This document shows positions 59,926 through 64,000 of a stretch of 64,000 nucleotides of DNA, in pieces. The first letter of the stretch is position 1. Each line of letters begins with the position of its first letter. This stretch comes from Ampullaceana balthica (lineage: Eukaryota; Mollusca; Gastropoda; Lymnaeidae), in contig CALYLW010000165.1 in NCBI GenBank assembly GCA_944989445.1, positions 563,001-627,000 on the forward strand, in the 5' to 3' direction. A model generated the notes under the pieces. The model was not told where the DNA came from and did not search any database. It saw nothing but the letters and a program-made list of their open reading frames with translations. The position numbers and the translations under genes are program-made.

Positions 59926-60134
59926 AATTTGCCGACCTCCCCTTTTAAATATGCCGATATTTTGAAAACAGAGAATATTTATTGCATTATTGGAACGTAA
60001 AAAAATAAGAACAGTTGTGTTATGTTAGAAATAAAAATTAAAGTATTAATTTATTTCTCTTAATCTAAAATTGAAGTTTTCACCTTCTGTTCATGGCAAA
60101 ATCGTTGATGTCATGTCAATATCTATGTTATCTG

Positions 60135-61748
60135 CAGGCCCGGATTTAAGAGACCCAGGCCTGCAGGTCCTTTTTACTTTTTGGCCCCCCAACCATCTCG
60201 AAGCAATTTTGGAAATTTAGCAAATTAAATGCTGCAGTACAGAATATATATATATATATATACTTTAGTGACTTTAATAAACATCAAAATAATATTCGTC
60301 TTCAGAGACATATCTCACAATGAAAGAAAATTTATCTACATGAGAAATGTCCACAGAAATAGAGAAATATTTTGCTTTTTAAATTTTTTTTGTCTCAGTC
60401 ACGATTTTATTGTAATTATTTCTTTTTCTCCCTTTTCTGCCATGATATTAATCATTTCATCGCATATTTTTGACGAAAGATGTGATGTTGTGCCACTTCC
60501 TTTGTTACCGTGGTGTTTTATGTTAAGTCCAGAAAAGGATCAAACTCAGCCAAAACTTCTATGGTCATAACATAGTTCCCACTGTTTTCTTTTTAAATCG
60601 TAACCAGAAACTGACCTGGCAACAGCCACAATGCGCCTCAAAACCTATTCGGTGGCTCCCCGGCTTCGACTCGTGGCACCCTGTCTTTTCTCTTGCCTCC
60701 CTGACTTCCTATTCCCCGATCTAACATTTTCCCTGTCAATATATTGGTGACCAAAGGTATGCAGGTGAAATTGTAGAAGGCCATCTAGTTAAAGGCATTA
60801 AAACGAACTTCATTGAAACCTTTGGCAGGTCCCCATAAACTACCTGTGACATCTCCCTGGCCTCTGGTCAAGTCAGTCGACATTAAAAAAGTCCCCCCGC
60901 CCCCAAACTGAAAATTGAACCCCGTACCTCCAGGGCAGATCGATTACACTATCGCTAACAATTAGACCACGAAGTTCTGTCAAATTGCTTTCTTTTAAAA
61001 ATTATAATAGTTAATACAAACTCTTTACAATCCACTCCTGACATCAACACATTGAAATTACGTGTATCCCTCTAGGGGGAATGAGGTGTAGTTCATTGAG
61101 GTGAGCGATAATGTAGAGATAAACTAAAAACTTAAAATACATTCATTTAATTACGGTACATTCGATCGGTCTGAAATTTTGATACAATGCATTGTCATCC
61201 ACGATCTATCTGTGGTAAAATTTTGAGATGTCTAGGATTATCAGAAGTGGTTTAATTTTACGTTACAAGATTTGACGGATACTACATACATAATAGAAAC
61301 AGTGTGACTTAAATAAAAGCGTGTAATAATAATAATAATAATTGTTCTCCCGGTCCCTGTCAATTATCTGTAATCTGAAACCCAAATCCCAGCTTGGGCG
61401 GTGTCTTGTCCTGTGTGTGGTATGGGGAGGGGGAAAGTCGGGGTCGTGCTGTTTTTTACTGGTTGTGCAATCTGTCACACCCACCCTACGCCTTCTCCAC
61501 AATATCGCAACAGCAGCTCAGAACGCGGCTTACAATGACAAACCAACACAAACGAACCCGTTCACTTGACTACTGGGCAGTGTATGCAAAATGTAGTAAA
61601 AATATTTATTTTACTTTTATTTTCGATAAAGCTTTTTGATAAAGAAGCCAGGCTTTTGGGCTTATGTAAAGATTCCACCACCGGGGCCCTTTGACTTGCT
61701 GGGGCCCTAGGCCCGGGCCTTGTGGGCCTAGGCGGAAATCCGGCCCTG
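60135..61748 (-). mobile_element. Internally deleted hAT copy, same family as 55747-57945
   Basis: Target duplication GTTATCTG at 60127-60134 and 61749-61756. Ends CAGGCCCGGATTT and CAGGGCCGGATTT. Its left 150 bp matches 55747-55900 and then jumps to sequence matching 57795-57900. Farther on, minus-strand SGLNIKHHGNKGSGTTSHLS is a DUF4371 N-terminal block. Carries a SINE at 60620-60985. Confidence 0.9.
60620..60985 (-). mobile_element. tRNA-derived SINE inside the hAT copy
   Basis: On the minus strand TCGTGGTCTAATTGTTAGCG (box A) is followed by GGTACGGGGTTCAATTTTCA (degenerate box B). Left boundary approximate. A different family from the SINE at 42285. Confidence 0.6.
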
Positions 61749-61904
61749 GTTATCTGACGTTTCATGATCAGTAGCAAAAATTGCTAGAGAAATCATCTGA
61801 GATTACTCATTGTTGATAGTATTTTTTTAAAAATTATTATATGAATTTGAGAAAAGCATCTCTCATACTCATATCTGGCAGTACCATTGCAGCTGTAAGG
61901 AATA

Positions 61905-62310
61905 TTTTTAAAAATGGGTATCATGTCGCAGTACATGACCAAACCATGCCATCTTACATCTCTTAATTGTTGTTATGGCGGTTTCTTGATGATCCGCAAT
62001 AGAGTTTATTCTGTCCCAGACATAATCATTGGATTTGTGTTCGAAATATGAGATCTGGAGAATTTTCCTCATGCATTTGTTTTCAAATGGCTGCAGCTTG
62101 CTTTCATTGGTTGCCATTAGTGTCCAGGTCTCACATCCATAAAGGACAATGGTTGCCATTAGTGTCCAGGTCTCACATCCATAAAGGACAATGGTTGTCA
62201 TTAGTGTCCAGGTCTCACATCCATAAAGGACATTGGTTGCCATTAGTGCCCAGGTCTCACATCCATAAAGGACATTGGTTGCCATTAGTGTCCAGGTCTC
62301 ACAAATATTT
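61905..62310 (-). mobile_element. LINE C-terminal fragment with a 42-bp minisatellite
   Basis: Minus ORF 62285-61908 reads four LYGCETWTLMATN-like repeats (14 codons each), then LQPFENKCMRKILQISYFEH and CKMAWFGHVLR. YGxETWTL and RKIL...GHVLR are standard at the end of LINE ORFs. The conserved block has been tandemly multiplied, 5 copies at 62100-62305. Confidence 0.88.
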
Positions 62311-62349
62311 ATTTGTATTTTCAGATAAGATTAATTAAAGTCCTGTTTG

Positions 62350-62611
62350 TCAATATCATGAGATTGAGATACGTCAGTGAGACCTGTACTAGAACATGCA
62401 TCTTCTGCATGGGACCATTCACCAAAGAAAACATTGAAATACTAGAACACATTAAAAAAAAAGAGCTGCCAGATTCCTGACCAGAGTAACATCATTAGTT
62501 AAATCATTAAACCTTGAAACACTGGAGGATAGAAGAACAAAGAGCAAAGTGGTAATAATACATAAGGCAATTAATTCTAACTTGTATATACAACACAAAG
62601 ATACTCTAATA
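62350..62611 (+). mobile_element. LINE fragment, copy of the 53936-54480 family
   Basis: Plus frames read KSLNLETLEDRRTKSKVV and NSNLYIQHKDTL, near-identical to 54460-54185 on the other strand. Cut at 62611 by the next element. Confidence 0.85.
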
Positions 62612-64000
62612 CAGTGATACTCAAACTTTTTCGTATTTCGGACCGGTAGGAATGTTTCCAATTACTCCACGGACCGGTGCACTATTTTCCAGTACTGGCG
62701 TGATTTTCCCTGTAATGACGTGATAGCAAAATGATCCCCATACATTGCCTAAAGCATGATTTCGGTTTGTTTTATGCTAAATGTCATCCAAAATTTTTGA
62801 AAAAGAATAAACTTAAGCCTTGATTGCGTAATGCTCATTTACGCTCGTCTTCATTTTGTATAAACATGTGTTGTTATTGGCAGCCATCGTTTTTGTTTAA
62901 ACTTTAAAAAAATTGATAGTACTTTAATAAATTTATTTCCCGACTTAAGTCTACGTTTTATTAAGAAAATACAATTTAATATAAAAAGTCATGTTTATTT
63001 ATTTTTAAAAATAATATAATAACTATAGTAAGTACATGTGTAAGTTTATGCTCAAAGTTTAACTGAAAATAATGGCCCAGGTGAGCCTATTTATTTGTTG
63101 CACATTTATAAAAACTAGGCTTGATTAAGGACAATGCTTCACGCTATGGAATACGAACACTCATACTGTTCCTGTGCTTTGTCTAAATAATACTCATTGT
63201 TGAAAAACCAGCGTCACAAAGGTAAGATGAAGGAAATGGAGGAAGAGTCTTGAGAGCAATTTCGACAAGTTCATGATATTCTGCACTCACGTGAATCCAA
63301 AAGGATGCGAGAGAGGTCATGGTTCCGAAATTCATTTTTAAACCTTCATTCGCAGCTAACTGCAGCAATTTATCTTCCAAAGTTACAGACAAGTCAACCT
63401 TCGAAGCAATAAATGGATTGCATATCCAGACAGCACCTTTCCGTGGGTCATCTTCTGTTGGAAAGTAGAACTTAGAATGTTCAATTAATTTTGATTAGTG
63501 CTCAATGATGACTTTCTGTAGAGATGACACATCAAGCTCTTCATCTGCACTATCGATAGTCGCTGCCAAATTGTGAAACATATCGAAACAATCTGCTGAC
63601 TTTCAACTCCTCCATGCTTCTAGCTTGCGTTTCTGTCCATCAATCTTGTCTGCCATTGTAAATAATGAAGCATTCATTCCTTCCATGGAGATATTGAGCT
63701 AATTAAAAATGGAAAAGATATCAGACAGGTAAGGAAATTTTGCTGTTCAATTCACATTTCGAAAAAGTTGAGATCAATCAGACTTATTCTCCTGTAGAAA
63801 CTGGTCGAGCTCTCTTCATAATTCAAAAACTCTTGAGAGTACTTTGCCTCGAGACAACCAACACACATCAGCATGCATTAAGAGCTGTTTGTATTCCACA
63901 CCCATTCCGTCACATAATACAGCAAATAATCTTGAATTTAAAGCATTTGCCTTGACATGGTTCACGATTTTTAAATCCCTTATATTAACTTCACTGTCGT
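62612..64000 (-). mobile_element. hAT transposon (ZBED5-like), continues past window
   Basis: The end CAGTGATACTCAAACTTTTT with GGACCGGT motifs starts at 62612. Minus ORF 63392-63183 reads LKMNFGTMTSLASFWIHVSA then TLPPFPSSYLCDAGFSTMS, the hAT dimerisation domain. More transposase follows to 63960 (NMSMEGMN-like, VNHVKANALNSRLFA) with stops, so it is inactive. Confidence 0.88.

Noticed and set aside
59451..60000. Overlapping ORFs on both strands
   Set aside because: A consequence of a 57-bp unit without stops. No homology, no start context, and no flanking gene structure.

Overview
The window is animal genomic DNA. It is intron-rich, AT-rich, full of minisatellites, and carries hAT-type DNA transposons, LINE fragments of at least two kinds and tRNA-derived SINEs. 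The exon sequences read as an invertebrate orthologue. A lophotrochozoan such as a gastropod mollusc is my best guess, from the look of the protein and transposons only, so the taxon is weakly supported.

One host gene dominates: the orthologue of CKAP5 (chTOG / XMAP215 / Mini spindles), the microtubule polymerase, on the minus strand. I traced 40 coding exons from the start codon at 47430 down to 282. All have AG/GT boundaries and all 39 exon-exon phases agree, giving 1808 codons without a stop. The roughly 200 C-terminal residues of the family lie off the left edge. Exons 1-5 encode TOG1, 6-12 TOG2, 16-22 TOG3, 23-26 TOG4 and 29-32 TOG5. The rest are linkers and the C-terminal region. A 5' UTR with its own acceptor (47548-47549) points to an upstream noncoding exon. 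A cluster of YY1, ETS, E-box and RFX-like sites at 51405-51470, with the YY1 motif in minus orientation, is a candidate promoter.

The introns are the surprise. Most carry a minisatellite with a 25-108 bp unit and up to about 100 copies. In at least seven introns (after exons 7, 15, 22, 27, 28, 30 and 37) the array touches the exon and its unit includes the exon 3' end plus the 5' splice donor. The donor is therefore copied 2 to about 50 times. After exon 30 the unit is 45 bp (15 codons) and the reading frame stays open through about 13 copies. I regard these splice-donor minisatellites as the most unusual feature.

Mobile elements lie both in introns and in the gene-poor right end (47.6-64 kb). 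They include a hAT element inserted inside a 29-bp array, a hAT nested in a hAT with both 8-bp target duplications intact, two copies of a family with 6-bp target duplications, a TTAA-flanked element, a SINE whose tail matches the 3' end of a LINE in the same window, and LINE C-terminal fragments whose conserved segment has itself become a minisatellite. No protein-coding host gene other than CKAP5 is supported.
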